A stretch of DNA of 64,000 bases from Flavihumibacter profundi (GTDB taxonomy: Bacteria; Bacteroidota; Bacteroidia; Chitinophagales; Chitinophagaceae). The DNA is taken from contig NZ_JAIQXE010000002.1 of the NCBI RefSeq assembly GCF_020076305.1, forward strand, positions 1,071,312 to 1,135,311, in the 5' to 3' direction. The notes beneath the pieces were generated by a model. The model had not been told where the DNA came from and made no database searches. It saw only the letters and a program-made list of their open reading frames with translations. The translations under genes were made by a program, and so were the position numbers. Of the stretch, positions 16,253 through 25,130 are shown one piece after another (position 1 is the stretch's first letter; each line of letters opens with the position of its first letter).

Positions 16253-18811
16253 TTATATTCCCCATGTGGCGGTAAGGTAATACATACCACCAATGGATGG
16301 TCCGCCTAAAATAGAATAATAATAATGGTTACTTATATTACTTCCCCCTAATTTAAGGCGAAATGGCATTTTCGTAAAGCGATAGCTGATGTGCATATCC
16401 AGGGTGGTTGTGGCCGGCACATCACCATTTGTCAGGAAGGATTGCCAGTAATACCTGCTTTGCCATCGGAGGCTGATGCCTGCCCCAAATTGTTTGTATA
16501 ATTTTTCGTTGGCAACAGAAGCAAAGGCCATCCATTCGGGCGTGTTGAAACCGTCTTCAAGGCCGTCTTCTCCTTTCGCTTTCTGCAATTTGGCATAGGA
16601 ACTATGCGCAGTAATCATATAGCCCCGGTTTAGTTTCCATTGTATTCCTATACTACCACCATATTGATATACCGATGTTTTTGAATTGGTCCACATACGG
16701 TATTGGTCCTGTTTTGTATTGTCAGCTAAATAGTAGGGAATTGAATCGGGGTCTTCAGTTTTGGGTACATTCATATTTGCCTGTGCAATAAAGGACCGGT
16801 ATTTGTTTATGTAAATTTCAGCATCCAATAGTATTTTTCCATTGGCCATACCCCTTTTATAACCGGCATCAAAAGATTGCACATGTTCAGGCTGGATATA
16901 GGTGTATGGACTTTTTATTAATAATTCCTTGTTTTTTTCAAAAGCCGCTTGCCTTGATACACCTCCCTGGTTAACATCTTTAAGGATTGCCGACTGGAAA
17001 GCCGCAATGGAAGTCTGTAGCCAGGCATTTTCAAATATGCCGTTCGACATTACGGGTAATCCGCCCACGCGTTTTACACCTCCACTATTTACATTAGAAA
17101 AGGCTTCAAACAGAATAGGGTACCTGTATCCGCCCTGGTAGGATATTCTTATGCTCTGTAATGCGGAAGGCGAATAAACAGCGGTAAATCGGGGATTGAA
17201 CAGTACCGGGTAATAATCATTTTTATCGCCCCTGACTGCTGCGCCAAGGCGAAGCTTTCCTGAGAAAAAATTCCGGTTTGCGGAAAGGTAAACACCGGTC
17301 CTGCCATAAACAATATTCTTACCTTCTTTCCCTGCTGCCGGATTCATAAAATAATTACCATCAGGTATTACAATATAACTTCGGTGGTCGCCGCCTGCCA
17401 GCAGTTCGATACCTGTTTTCTCTTTCATTTTACCCAGCCAACTGTCGGTGAGGTTCAATTGCATTTCTGCATGGACAAAGCTGGCTTTCACTTTTAGGGC
17501 AGCACCCTGGTCCCAGTTGTTGATTTGTTGTAACTGACCCAGTACATCATTGAAAGCAGAGCTTCCAGGTTCGTACCGGCCATTATCGGCAAATAACCTG
17601 GCCTGTTTGTGGGCATTCACTGCATCTGTGCCATTCTGCTGCGACTGGTTGTAACCGGTAGTATAATCTGCAAACCAGGTTTTGTCGGATTTGTAATTAC
17701 GGTCGATATTTTCGGCCATGGAACGCAGGTTATAGGAGTTGCCGGTATTCTCATTGTTCAGGTATAACCGCGCTTGCAGGGCTTTGGATTGATAACTGAG
17801 AGCATGTTGCTGCAAAAAATAATCAGCCAGCCTGAACCGGTTAGCCCGCTGGTAAATATTGTCTAATACTGCAAAGCGGAATGTATAAGAAAATTTATCC
17901 CCCCTGCTGTTGTGGTAGAAAATCCCCGCGTCTGCTTTAATGTTTTGGAGGCTATAATCGGTCACCTCAATTTCTTTATAACCCGTCCTTGCAACAACAT
18001 ATGATTTCCCGCCAAGCGTTAGCGTTTTCCGGTTCGATGATTCATTGCCATAGCTGTTTACCGGGTTCAGGGCTGGATTATCTGCACCTAATAACTGGGT
18101 GCTGGAATTGGCATTAGGATTGATGTCCTGGTAATTGTCGGCAATCCAGTCATACCCCTTTGTGAAAGTTCCGTTGAACCTAATGACCCAGTTAGTGCTT
18201 ATTTTTTTTACATAACGCAGGCTTGTTTCTGAAAATAATTTGGCGCTGGTGTTGGGATCGCCCAAATGTGTAAGCGCTGTTTTTTGCTGAACACTGAGTC
18301 CCTCTGATGTAAATGGGTCCCTGCTGTTGAATTGAGCCAGTCCATTTACCGTATTCATGCCATACAAAGCAGATGACATACCAGGTATGATTTCCACATT
18401 ATCAATATCCAGGTCGCTGGGCCCTAATACGTTACCGATCGGACTGCCAATATGAGGCGATTGGATGTCCATGCCATCTACCAATTGGGTAAAGCGAACA
18501 TTTGTTGTGTTGGCAAACCCGCGGGTATTAAGGATGCGAAAACCCATACTTGGTGTGATCATCTGTACCCCTTTCATATTTTCAAGGGCGTCAAAAAAAG
18601 AAGGAGCGGAGCTATTGGTGAAAAATGAACGACCAGCTTTTTGAATGCTTAAAGGGCTCCGTAAAATATTTTCTGGAATCCGTGAAGCGCTCACGACCAC
18701 TTCATTCAGTAATGTAGTATGAATAGTATCCTGATTCGGAGTAGTATGTTTTTCCTGACTCCTGGCCTCGAGGCAAAGTAATAGATGAAGTATAGTATAA
18801 TATTTTTTCAT
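16253..18811 (-). CDS. TonB-dependent receptor inside the cox/Moco operon
   Basis: 852 residues. A short signal peptide (1-18) is followed by a TonB-box-like segment (LNEVVVSASR), a plug domain (about 35-150, with GVQMITPSMG and LVDGMDIQSP) and a 22-strand barrel ending in aromatic-rich sequence. It lacks the carboxypeptidase-like N-terminal domain and any SusD partner, so it resembles metal-chelate/siderophore receptors more than glycan receptors. It overlaps moaA by 4 bp (ATGA) and precedes moeA by 13 bp. A role in taking up a molybdenum complex is a reasonable inference, not shown by sequence; iron or copper chelates are alternatives. Confidence 0.9.
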   Translation of the reverse strand: MKKYYTILHLLLCLEARSQEKHTTPNQDTIHTTLLNEVVVSASRIPENILRSPLSIQKAGRSFFTNSSAPSFFDALENMKGVQMITPSMGFRILNTRGFANTTNVRFTQLVDGMDIQSPHIGSPIGNVLGPSDLDIDNVEIIPGMSSALYGMNTVNGLAQFNSRDPFTSEGLSVQQKTALTHLGDPNTSAKLFSETSLRYVKKISTNWVIRFNGTFTKGYDWIADNYQDINPNANSSTQLLGADNPALNPVNSYGNESSNRKTLTLGGKSYVVARTGYKEIEVTDYSLQNIKADAGIFYHNSRGDKFSYTFRFAVLDNIYQRANRFRLADYFLQQHALSYQSKALQARLYLNNENTGNSYNLRSMAENIDRNYKSDKTWFADYTTGYNQSQQNGTDAVNAHKQARLFADNGRYEPGSSAFNDVLGQLQQINNWDQGAALKVKASFVHAEMQLNLTDSWLGKMKEKTGIELLAGGDHRSYIVIPDGNYFMNPAAGKEGKNIVYGRTGVYLSANRNFFSGKLRLGAAVRGDKNDYYPVLFNPRFTAVYSPSALQSIRISYQGGYRYPILFEAFSNVNSGGVKRVGGLPVMSNGIFENAWLQTSIAAFQSAILKDVNQGGVSRQAAFEKNKELLIKSPYTYIQPEHVQSFDAGYKRGMANGKILLDAEIYINKYRSFIAQANMNVPKTEDPDSIPYYLADNTKQDQYRMWTNSKTSVYQYGGSIGIQWKLNRGYMITAHSSYAKLQKAKGEDGLEDGFNTPEWMAFASVANEKLYKQFGAGISLRWQSRYYWQSFLTNGDVPATTTLDMHISYRFTKMPFRLKLGGSNISNHYYYSILGGPSIGGMYYLTATWGI

Positions 18812-19797
18812 CCACCGATAGTTATCATGCTTCGGTTGTGAATGGTTTCTGCATGTATTTTTTCGAAATCGGTGGTGAATTGCCCTCCCAATTCCTTTGC
18901 TTTTGCCAGGATATTTTGATGGATCAGCGGTAGAATATTTTCACCATTGCGTAATGGCTGCAGCAGGTTGGTTTCCTGTTGGGAGAAAAGGCAGTTCTTA
19001 ATCTTGCCATCTGCTGTTAATCGTATACGGTTGCAGTTTCCGCAGAAATTTGCACTCATCGTGCTGATCACAGCAAAAGTGCCGGCATGACCGGGAACAA
19101 TATATTTCTTGGCAGTATCATGCGGGTCGCCAGCCAATGGCAGGATATCATAACGGGCGCCCACTTCTGTTAATATTTCCTGCCAGGTCACCACTTTATT
19201 GCTGGTCCACCGGTTGCCACTAAACGGCATGAACTCAATGAAACGTACGTGTACCGGGTCGTTTTTTGTCCATGCTACAAAATCATTTATTTCATTTTCA
19301 TTCATTCCTTTCATCACCACCATATTCACTTTTACATGAAAACCTTCCTGCAGTAAAAGTTGGATATTATCATAGACCTGTTTAAACTGGTCGCGGCGGG
19401 TGACTAGTAAAAATTTATCGCGGTCGAGGGTGTCCAGGCTGATATTCAGGGACCGGATGCCGGCTTCTTTTAAGACATCTAGATAATCGTGAATACGGCT
19501 GCCATTTGTAGTAATAGTGAGGTTTACAGGCAATTTTGATAGAGACATAATAATGTCTGCGGCATCTTTTCGCACCAATGGTTCACCGCCTGTGAGCCGG
19601 ATCTTATCGACACCCTGTTCAACAAATATTTTTGCTATAGCTTCGATTTCGTGCGCCTGCATCAGCCTGCTGGCAGGCGTAAAATCGTAATCTTCCTCGG
19701 GCATACAATAGAAGCAACGGAAATTGCAATTATCCGTTAAGGATATCCTGAGATAATTATGCGGCCTGTTAAAGGTATCGACTAGTTTTTTTTCCAT
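18808..19797 (-). CDS. moaA: MoaA, GTP 3',8-cyclase
   Basis: 329 residues, a radical SAM enzyme. The N-terminal iron-sulfur site is Cys24-x3-Cys28-x2-Cys31 (CNFRCFYC), with LTGGEPL for SAM binding. The C-terminal cluster that binds GTP is C-G-N-C followed by Cys in IKNCLF (CxxCx13C). It ends in Gly-Gly (ITIGG), as required in studied MoaA for activation of GTP. It performs the first step of Moco synthesis with MoaC. It overlaps the nucleotidyltransferase gene by 16 bp and the receptor gene by 4 bp. Confidence 0.95.
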   Translation of the reverse strand: MEKKLVDTFNRPHNYLRISLTDNCNFRCFYCMPEEDYDFTPASRLMQAHEIEAIAKIFVEQGVDKIRLTGGEPLVRKDAADIIMSLSKLPVNLTITTNGSRIHDYLDVLKEAGIRSLNISLDTLDRDKFLLVTRRDQFKQVYDNIQLLLQEGFHVKVNMVVMKGMNENEINDFVAWTKNDPVHVRFIEFMPFSGNRWTSNKVVTWQEILTEVGARYDILPLAGDPHDTAKKYIVPGHAGTFAVISTMSANFCGNCNRIRLTADGKIKNCLFSQQETNLLQPLRNGENILPLIHQNILAKAKELGGQFTTDFEKIHAETIHNRSMITIGG

Positions 19798-20408
19798 TGC
19801 GTTGGATGAATAAATGATTCGTATTCTTCTTTCGTATCTATGTCTATATACCCTTTAGGAAAATCAACTGCCGCCACATCATTACCGTATTGTTTAATCA
19901 GTTTGCGGGCACCTGCATCACCAGTCAATTCTGATAATGCGGAAAATACCCGTTGGGTAAACAGGGCGGGAGTGCCAAGGGTATCCTGGTATGAACTCGC
20001 TACGATCCATTTCCCGGTTTCAGCCTGTGTGTTCACCAATTCCTGCAACAAGGCGGCTGTGACAAATGGCTGGTCACATACCATAAAAATAACTGCATTC
20101 AATTCCGGTAGCAGTTGACGGGCTTTATCCAAGCCGCATTGCAGCGAGGTAGACATCCCTTGCTGCCAGTTTTTATTCTCTGCAATGGCCAGGTCCATTC
20201 CTTCCAGTTCTTTTTTCATGGCTTCATTATTTTCTCCCAGCACTACAACTACAGGCTTAAGTCCGGTTGACAAAGCAGTAAATGCTGCCTGGCCTAACAG
20301 GCTTTTCCCATTGAAGGGGAGAAGTTGCTTAGGTTCCCCCAGCCGGCTCGACGATCCTGCAGCAAGGATTACAATGGCACAATAAATATCGTTAGGATTT
20401 TTGACCAT
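19782..20408 (-). CDS. mocA: MobA/MocA-like nucleotidyltransferase
   Basis: About 208 residues from ATG 20408 (ATG 20441, 11 codons earlier, is also possible; both overlap the preceding gene). The nucleotide-binding start is ILAAGSSSRLGEPKQLL, with FMVCDQPF and TGDAGARKLI later. This matches MocA/MobA-like enzymes that add CMP or GMP to molybdopterin. CO dehydrogenases carry molybdopterin cytosine dinucleotide, so a cytidylyltransferase role is expected here; the specificity is inferred from context and not from diagnostic residues I could check. Confidence 0.85.
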   Translation of the reverse strand: MVKNPNDIYCAIVILAAGSSSRLGEPKQLLPFNGKSLLGQAAFTALSTGLKPVVVVLGENNEAMKKELEGMDLAIAENKNWQQGMSTSLQCGLDKARQLLPELNAVIFMVCDQPFVTAALLQELVNTQAETGKWIVASSYQDTLGTPALFTQRVFSALSELTGDAGARKLIKQYGNDVAAVDFPKGYIDIDTKEEYESFIHPTQWKKN

Positions 20409-21567
20409 CGGATATTCTTTTTTCTTCGATACGGGTTTCATGCCTTGAATGGATCGCTTCTTGTTTATGTCTTAACGATTCACCGGTTTTACCGGCCTGA
20501 ATAGCCTTTATTTCAGCAATGACCGACAACGCAATTTCTTCGGCGGTTTCGGCACCAATATCCAAACCAACCGGACCGTATACACGCGATAACTGTTCAG
20601 CAGTTATTTTCGTGCCGGCTGCTCTAATTTCATCGAGCATACGGTCGAGTTTTTTTTTAGGCCCCAATGCCCCGATATAATTGACTTTGGTTTTCAACAG
20701 GGCCCTTAGCATGGCCAGGTCATAATTATAATTGTGGGTCATCAGTACAAATACAGTTTGTTCGTCTATCGGTATTTGCTCCAGCACATGTTCAGGTTTA
20801 GAGACCAGCACCTGGCACGCGCTGACAAAACGTTCTTTTTTTGCGTGTGTAGGCCGCCCATCAACTACCCTTGTTTCCCAGCCCAGAATATCTGCAAAAT
20901 TCACTAGCGGCATTACATCATTACCAGCACCAATAATCACGAGGGATATGGGGGGGGGCTCAAATTCTATAAAAGCAGTAAGGTTGTGTTCAGCGGATTT
21001 ATAATTTTTGAAAGCCGGGCGTTGCGTTGTAAGGGCTATACGGGCATCCTCCAGGATTGTATGTTTAAGGAACCCGTCTTCAAGGTTTCCGGAGATAGTG
21101 CCATCGGCTTCTACCAACAGGCAGGTGCCATGTTGGATGGATTTTTTTTCTTCGAGTGCAAACAGGGTTACCAGTACAAAGTTTTGCCTTTTGGCTGCAG
21201 CTTTGCGTAATAATTCTATCGGGTTATTGGGGTCGGTCGAGTTAATCGGTTCCATTAAAACCTGGATCACCCCTGCACAACCCAGCTGCACGCCAATAGT
21301 AGCATCATCTTCATCGCTGGTATCGTAAGTGACCAGTTTGGATTGCTGCTGGTTTAATACCAGCAATGCTTTGCGAAGGGCATCACCTTCGAGGCAACCG
21401 CCGCTGATGGCACCGGTCATTTGTCCCTCATCGGTTACCAGCATACGAGCGCCCGGCCTCCTGTAAGAAGAACCTTCGAGGTGTACGACTGTAACGAGTG
21501 CGGATTTTTCCCCCGACTCACGAGCAGCATCAAATGCTTCAATGATGGAATTGATTTCCTTCATCAA
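20392..21567 (-). CDS. XdhC/CoxI family maturation protein
   Basis: 391 residues. N-terminal XdhC/CoxI domain (about 1-110: VHLEGSSYRRPGARM, GAISGGCLEGD, DTSDEDDATIGVQLGCAG) and a C-terminal Rossmann domain (about 210-370: VIIGAGNDVMPL, VFVLMTHNY, YIGALGPKKK, PVGLDIGAETAEEIA). XdhC proteins bind mature Moco and help load its sulfurated form into xanthine dehydrogenase-type enzymes. Here the client would be CoxL. It has no gap to the XdhC-YHS gene before it and overlaps the nucleotidyltransferase after it. It may correspond to CoxI of Oligotropha. Confidence 0.9.
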   Translation of the reverse strand: MMKEINSIIEAFDAARESGEKSALVTVVHLEGSSYRRPGARMLVTDEGQMTGAISGGCLEGDALRKALLVLNQQQSKLVTYDTSDEDDATIGVQLGCAGVIQVLMEPINSTDPNNPIELLRKAAAKRQNFVLVTLFALEEKKSIQHGTCLLVEADGTISGNLEDGFLKHTILEDARIALTTQRPAFKNYKSAEHNLTAFIEFEPPPISLVIIGAGNDVMPLVNFADILGWETRVVDGRPTHAKKERFVSACQVLVSKPEHVLEQIPIDEQTVFVLMTHNYNYDLAMLRALLKTKVNYIGALGPKKKLDRMLDEIRAAGTKITAEQLSRVYGPVGLDIGAETAEEIALSVIAEIKAIQAGKTGESLRHKQEAIHSRHETRIEEKRISDGQKS

Positions 21568-22557
21568 TCAGGCTTTTGCTTTGTGCATATATTTTTCCGG
21601 TTCCAGTTCAAATTTAGTCTTACAGCCATCACAACAGAAATAGACTTTTTCGCCCTGGTATTCGATAATGTGTTTTGGATTATTAATATCCACTGGTACA
21701 CCACAGACCGGGTTGATATAAAACTTCGGTTTGCCGGCTTCCTCCCTGGTTTCATCAAATTTGGTGAATCCTTCAGCGTCCGGTAATTCGCTTTTAACGG
21801 CAATGATTTCTGCCAGGATACTAATTGCCACTTCTTCAGGTGTTTTCGCACTGATATCAATTCCCGCAGGCGACTTAATGGCAGCTATGGCGTTCTCATT
21901 GAGTCCGGCATTCCGGAGGTAATCCATCACTGTCTGGCCTTTTTTTCGGCTTGATACAAAACCTAAATAGCTATGATCCTTACCAAGGGCTTGTTCCAGC
22001 GCTGTTTCATCTTGCTCGCCCTGGGTTGCCACAACAATAAAGGTCGATGGACCTGTTTTAACCTGGTCGAGATTATAGCGGGTGATCAGTTCATCGGGTT
22101 TTTCAAAAGTGTCAATTTTAGCGTCAGATGCTACGGCGGTTACTTTAAACCCAGTCGCTTTCGCCAGTTTCACCAGTGATTTCGCGATAGCAGTTTTTCC
22201 CATTACAACAAGGTGTGGCAGGGGCAAAACGGGTTCAATAAATACTTCAACTGTGCCTTCACTCTGGCAGGTCATTTTATATTCCATAACAGATTCCTGA
22301 TGGGTATTGTGGAGGGAGTTTCCAATCCGGACCAGCCTTGGCTTACCAGATTTCATTGCATCTTCTGCTTCTTTAATAATAATCGCGCGGACACAGCCGC
22401 CGCCTACCCAGCCGATAATATCACCGAATTTATTCACGATGGCTTTATCACCGGTTTTGCCACTGCTGGGCGCTTCCCTTCTCACCACTATTGCGATGGC
22501 AAAGGGTTCTTGCTTTTTGCGCAGTTCCTGGCTTTTTTCTAGAAATTCATCAAGCAT
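21568..22557 (-). CDS. XdhC-family protein fused to a C-terminal YHS metal-binding domain
   Basis: 329 residues. XdhC N-terminal domain (about 15-110, REAPSSGKTGDKA and GWVGGGCVRA) and Rossmann-like domain (about 130-260, with VVMGKTAIA in place of the usual GxGxxG loop, and SPAGIDISAKTPEEVA). The last 50 residues form a YHS domain: NPVCGVPVD, YQGEKVYFCCDGCK and YMHKA, with three or four Cys able to bind a metal. It lies where CoxF-like XdhC proteins lie in cox clusters. It overlaps coxE by 8 bp. The YHS part could deliver or sense copper for the Mo-Cu site, which is only an inference. Confidence 0.88.
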   Translation of the reverse strand: MLDEFLEKSQELRKKQEPFAIAIVVRREAPSSGKTGDKAIVNKFGDIIGWVGGGCVRAIIIKEAEDAMKSGKPRLVRIGNSLHNTHQESVMEYKMTCQSEGTVEVFIEPVLPLPHLVVMGKTAIAKSLVKLAKATGFKVTAVASDAKIDTFEKPDELITRYNLDQVKTGPSTFIVVATQGEQDETALEQALGKDHSYLGFVSSRKKGQTVMDYLRNAGLNENAIAAIKSPAGIDISAKTPEEVAISILAEIIAVKSELPDAEGFTKFDETREEAGKPKFYINPVCGVPVDINNPKHIIEYQGEKVYFCCDGCKTKFELEPEKYMHKAKA

Positions 22558-23689
22558 CTTGTAATATATTTTCCAGTTCCAACAAACTCTTCAGGTTATG
22601 TGCCGGCCTGAATTCATCTATGGCGGGCAGTGCTGCTTTCATACCCCTTGCCGTTGGCTCATAACCTTTCATTCCCTTCAATGGGTTCAGCCAGATAATC
22701 CTTTTTGCCCGCAGATGAATGCTGCGCATTGCCTTGCTTACCTGCTCAGGCTGGCCGGTATCAAGTCCGTCACTCAGCACCAGGACGGTTGGTGAGCCGT
22801 TCAGCAATTGTTTACCGTATTTATCGGTAAATTCCTGAAGGCAGGCCCCGATCCTCGTGCCACCCGACCAGTTTTCAGCCTGGCTGCCAATAGTAGCCAG
22901 TACCAGGTCAATCCGGCTGAACTGAAGGGCCCGGGTTACCCTTAATAAAGAAGTACTGAATATAAAAGCTTCGAGCTGCCTGAATTGTTCACGCAATGCA
23001 CAAATAAATCGAAGCAGGTAATGGCTGTATTTATCCATAGAACCGCTGACGTCCAGCAAAACGATCAATCTTTGTTTTTTGGCCTTTTTCGAACGCCGGA
23101 ATAGTTCCAGGGGTTCACCGCCGAATGGTATACTTTTCCGGATAGTCCTGCGGAGGTATACAGGCCCTTTTTTTTGGGATTCTTTCATCCTTCGGCGCAT
23201 CCTGATAGCCATTTCCCTGAAGAGTTTCCTGGAAAGATCTTCAAGTTGGGCAGCATCCATTTCGCTGATTTTTGCCAGGTCGGTGGTTTTCAGCCTTTCG
23301 GTTTCATTGGCCCCGGAAACATTTTTAGCTTCGGTTTCTTCGGCTTCCGGTTTTCCCCGGCCAAGCATAACTAACGAGGCGTTGGTTTTTTTTTCAACCA
23401 TTCCCAATATAGAAGTCTTGCTTTTTCTGGACTGAAGGTCAATAGGATTAGTATCCCAGTAAAGTAAAAATATTTTTTCAAAAATTCGGGCTTCTTCCGG
23501 TGATTTGCACATGATCGTTTTCAATGCACTTTTAAAATGTGTCCGGCTGGAAAGCAATCCGGCATCCGCAGCCAGTAAGGCATCCTGGGCTTCCAATAAG
23601 CCCACATTCATTCCATGGCTTCGGGCGAATTGCGCAAAAGCCACAATACTTTGGGTAATACTAGTAGTTTCAAATGCCTGTTGTTTCAT
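22550..23689 (-). CDS. coxE: CoxE-like von Willebrand factor A protein
   Basis: 379 residues. An N-terminal helical region with a charged middle (about 120-190) precedes a vWA domain whose metal site is DVSGSMD (from Asp213), with a matching SGGTRIG threonine and LSDGLDTG. CoxE works with the CoxD AAA+ ATPase in assembling the copper-sulfur part of the Mo-S-Cu centre in Oligotropha. The pairing coxD-coxE, 18 bp apart, matches that arrangement. Confidence 0.9.
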   Translation of the reverse strand: MKQQAFETTSITQSIVAFAQFARSHGMNVGLLEAQDALLAADAGLLSSRTHFKSALKTIMCKSPEEARIFEKIFLLYWDTNPIDLQSRKSKTSILGMVEKKTNASLVMLGRGKPEAEETEAKNVSGANETERLKTTDLAKISEMDAAQLEDLSRKLFREMAIRMRRRMKESQKKGPVYLRRTIRKSIPFGGEPLELFRRSKKAKKQRLIVLLDVSGSMDKYSHYLLRFICALREQFRQLEAFIFSTSLLRVTRALQFSRIDLVLATIGSQAENWSGGTRIGACLQEFTDKYGKQLLNGSPTVLVLSDGLDTGQPEQVSKAMRSIHLRAKRIIWLNPLKGMKGYEPTARGMKAALPAIDEFRPAHNLKSLLELENILQDA

Positions 23690-23707
23690 GGGTGTTGATT
23701 ACAAATA

Positions 23708-24589
23708 TCAAGTCATGAAAGTGCCATGGCCTTCTGCCCTGATCAGCGAAATATCTTCTGCCGATTTCAGGATACTGCCCAGTGATACAGAGAAAGCTGT
23801 TTCGTTTAATTCGCGGTAACCCAGGGCCATTAATGATTCTGCCCAATCGATGGTTTCTGATACACCTGGTGTTTTAGCCAACTTTCGCTGCCTGAACTGC
23901 TGGGCCACATGTACCACCTGTGCCAGTAATTTTTCTTCAATGGAGGGCAGGCGCTTACGTACGATCAGCATTTCCTTATCGAGGCCGGGATAGTCTATCC
24001 AATGGTACAAACACCTTCTTTTAAGGGCATCACTTAGCTCACGGGTACGATTAGACGTAAGTATCACATAAGGTTTGTGTTTTGCCCTGATGGTCCCGAT
24101 TTCAGGTATGCTTATCTGGAAGGCTGATAATAATTCGAGCAGGAAAGCTTCAAATTCCTCGTCTGACCGGTCGAGTTCATCGATCAGCAAAACAGGTGAC
24201 TGAAATTCCTGCGTGATAGATTCCAGTAGGGGGCGCTTCAGCAAGTAATCGTGACCGAATATATGCTTCTCTTTTTCTTCAATTGTTAACCCACTCTCTT
24301 CCTGTAGTTTGATTCCCAGCAATTGTTTCTGGTAATTCCATTCATAAAGTGCTGCATTCACATCAAGGCCTTCGTAGCATTGCAGCCTTATTAATTTGGT
24401 TTTAAGCAATTGTGACAAGGCAAGCGCCGCTTCCGTTTTTCCTACGCCCGGCGGACCTTCCAGCAAGAGAGGCTTCCGCAGTTTCAGCAACAGGAATAAG
24501 GAAGTGGCGAATTCCTCGTCAACAACATACTGCATCTTGTCCAGTGTTTCAATAATCTGTTCCTGATTTTCAATTGTATTCACTGTCAC
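23708..24589 (-). CDS. coxD: CoxD-like MoxR-family AAA+ ATPase
   Basis: 293 residues. Walker A is GPPGVGKT (about 45-52), Walker B VLLIDELDRSDEE, sensor 1 ILTSNRTRELSDALKRRC. MoxR-type ATPases act as metal-centre insertion chaperones with vWA partners; CoxD is required for introducing sulfur and copper into CO dehydrogenase in Oligotropha. Its start overlaps the coxG stop by one base, and coxE follows. Confidence 0.93.
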   Translation of the reverse strand: MTVNTIENQEQIIETLDKMQYVVDEEFATSLFLLLKLRKPLLLEGPPGVGKTEAALALSQLLKTKLIRLQCYEGLDVNAALYEWNYQKQLLGIKLQEESGLTIEEKEKHIFGHDYLLKRPLLESITQEFQSPVLLIDELDRSDEEFEAFLLELLSAFQISIPEIGTIRAKHKPYVILTSNRTRELSDALKRRCLYHWIDYPGLDKEMLIVRKRLPSIEEKLLAQVVHVAQQFRQRKLAKTPGVSETIDWAESLMALGYRELNETAFSVSLGSILKSAEDISLIRAEGHGTFMT

Positions 24590-25113
24590 TATTTTTTACC
24601 AAACATTCCTTTAAGCATTCCGCCCACCATGGATCCGGCACTCAATGTATTGTCGACCTGTTCACCTGCCAGTTGCTTCTTGAAATTAGTCACAAACTGA
24701 TCGAAGACCTGGTTAGACACATCATTGATGAGCCTTGATCCGAACTGCGCCATCATGCCGGTCACATTTACTTCCATGGTTACATTCACATCAGTGCCTC
24801 CGTCTTTTTCTGTAAGCTGTCCATCCATTTTCATGTCTGCGCCACCTTTTCCCTTACTGTCTGTACCTACACCCTTCAGCGACATCTTCCGGGTGGCTGC
24901 ATTCCTTTCCAGGAAAGTGATGAGTCCATCGTATTTTGCTTTAACCGGACCGAATTTCAACTCCACCTCACCCTTGTAGTTATCGTTGTCGACTGTTTCG
25001 GTGAGGGAGGCCCCGGGTACGCAAACGACGACCTGCGCAGGGTTAGTGAGATTATTCCATACGGCCTCAATTGGCTGTTCTACATGGAATGATTTTGTTA
25101 TGCTCGTTGTCAT
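24589..25113 (-). CDS. coxG: CoxG-like SRPBCC protein
   Basis: 174 residues with a START/SRPBCC fold pattern (HVEQPIEAVWNNLTNPAQV, CVPGASLTE, GEVELKFGPVKAKYDG). The C-terminal tail MVGGMLKGMFGKK is glycine-rich and amphipathic rather than a full membrane span. CoxG proteins recruit or anchor CO dehydrogenase at the membrane and have been linked to quinone transfer. It follows coxL by 17 bp. Confidence 0.9.
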   Translation of the reverse strand: MTTSITKSFHVEQPIEAVWNNLTNPAQVVVCVPGASLTETVDNDNYKGEVELKFGPVKAKYDGLITFLERNAATRKMSLKGVGTDSKGKGGADMKMDGQLTEKDGGTDVNVTMEVNVTGMMAQFGSRLINDVSNQVFDQFVTNFKKQLAGEQVDNTLSAGSMVGGMLKGMFGKK

Positions 25114-25130
25114 GATCTGTTTTTTACTGG

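Noticed and set aside
16240..16293. Longer MoeA start at 16293
   Set aside because: It would overlap the TonB receptor end and add residues not seen in MoeA; ATG 16239 begins at the usual MoeA N-terminus.
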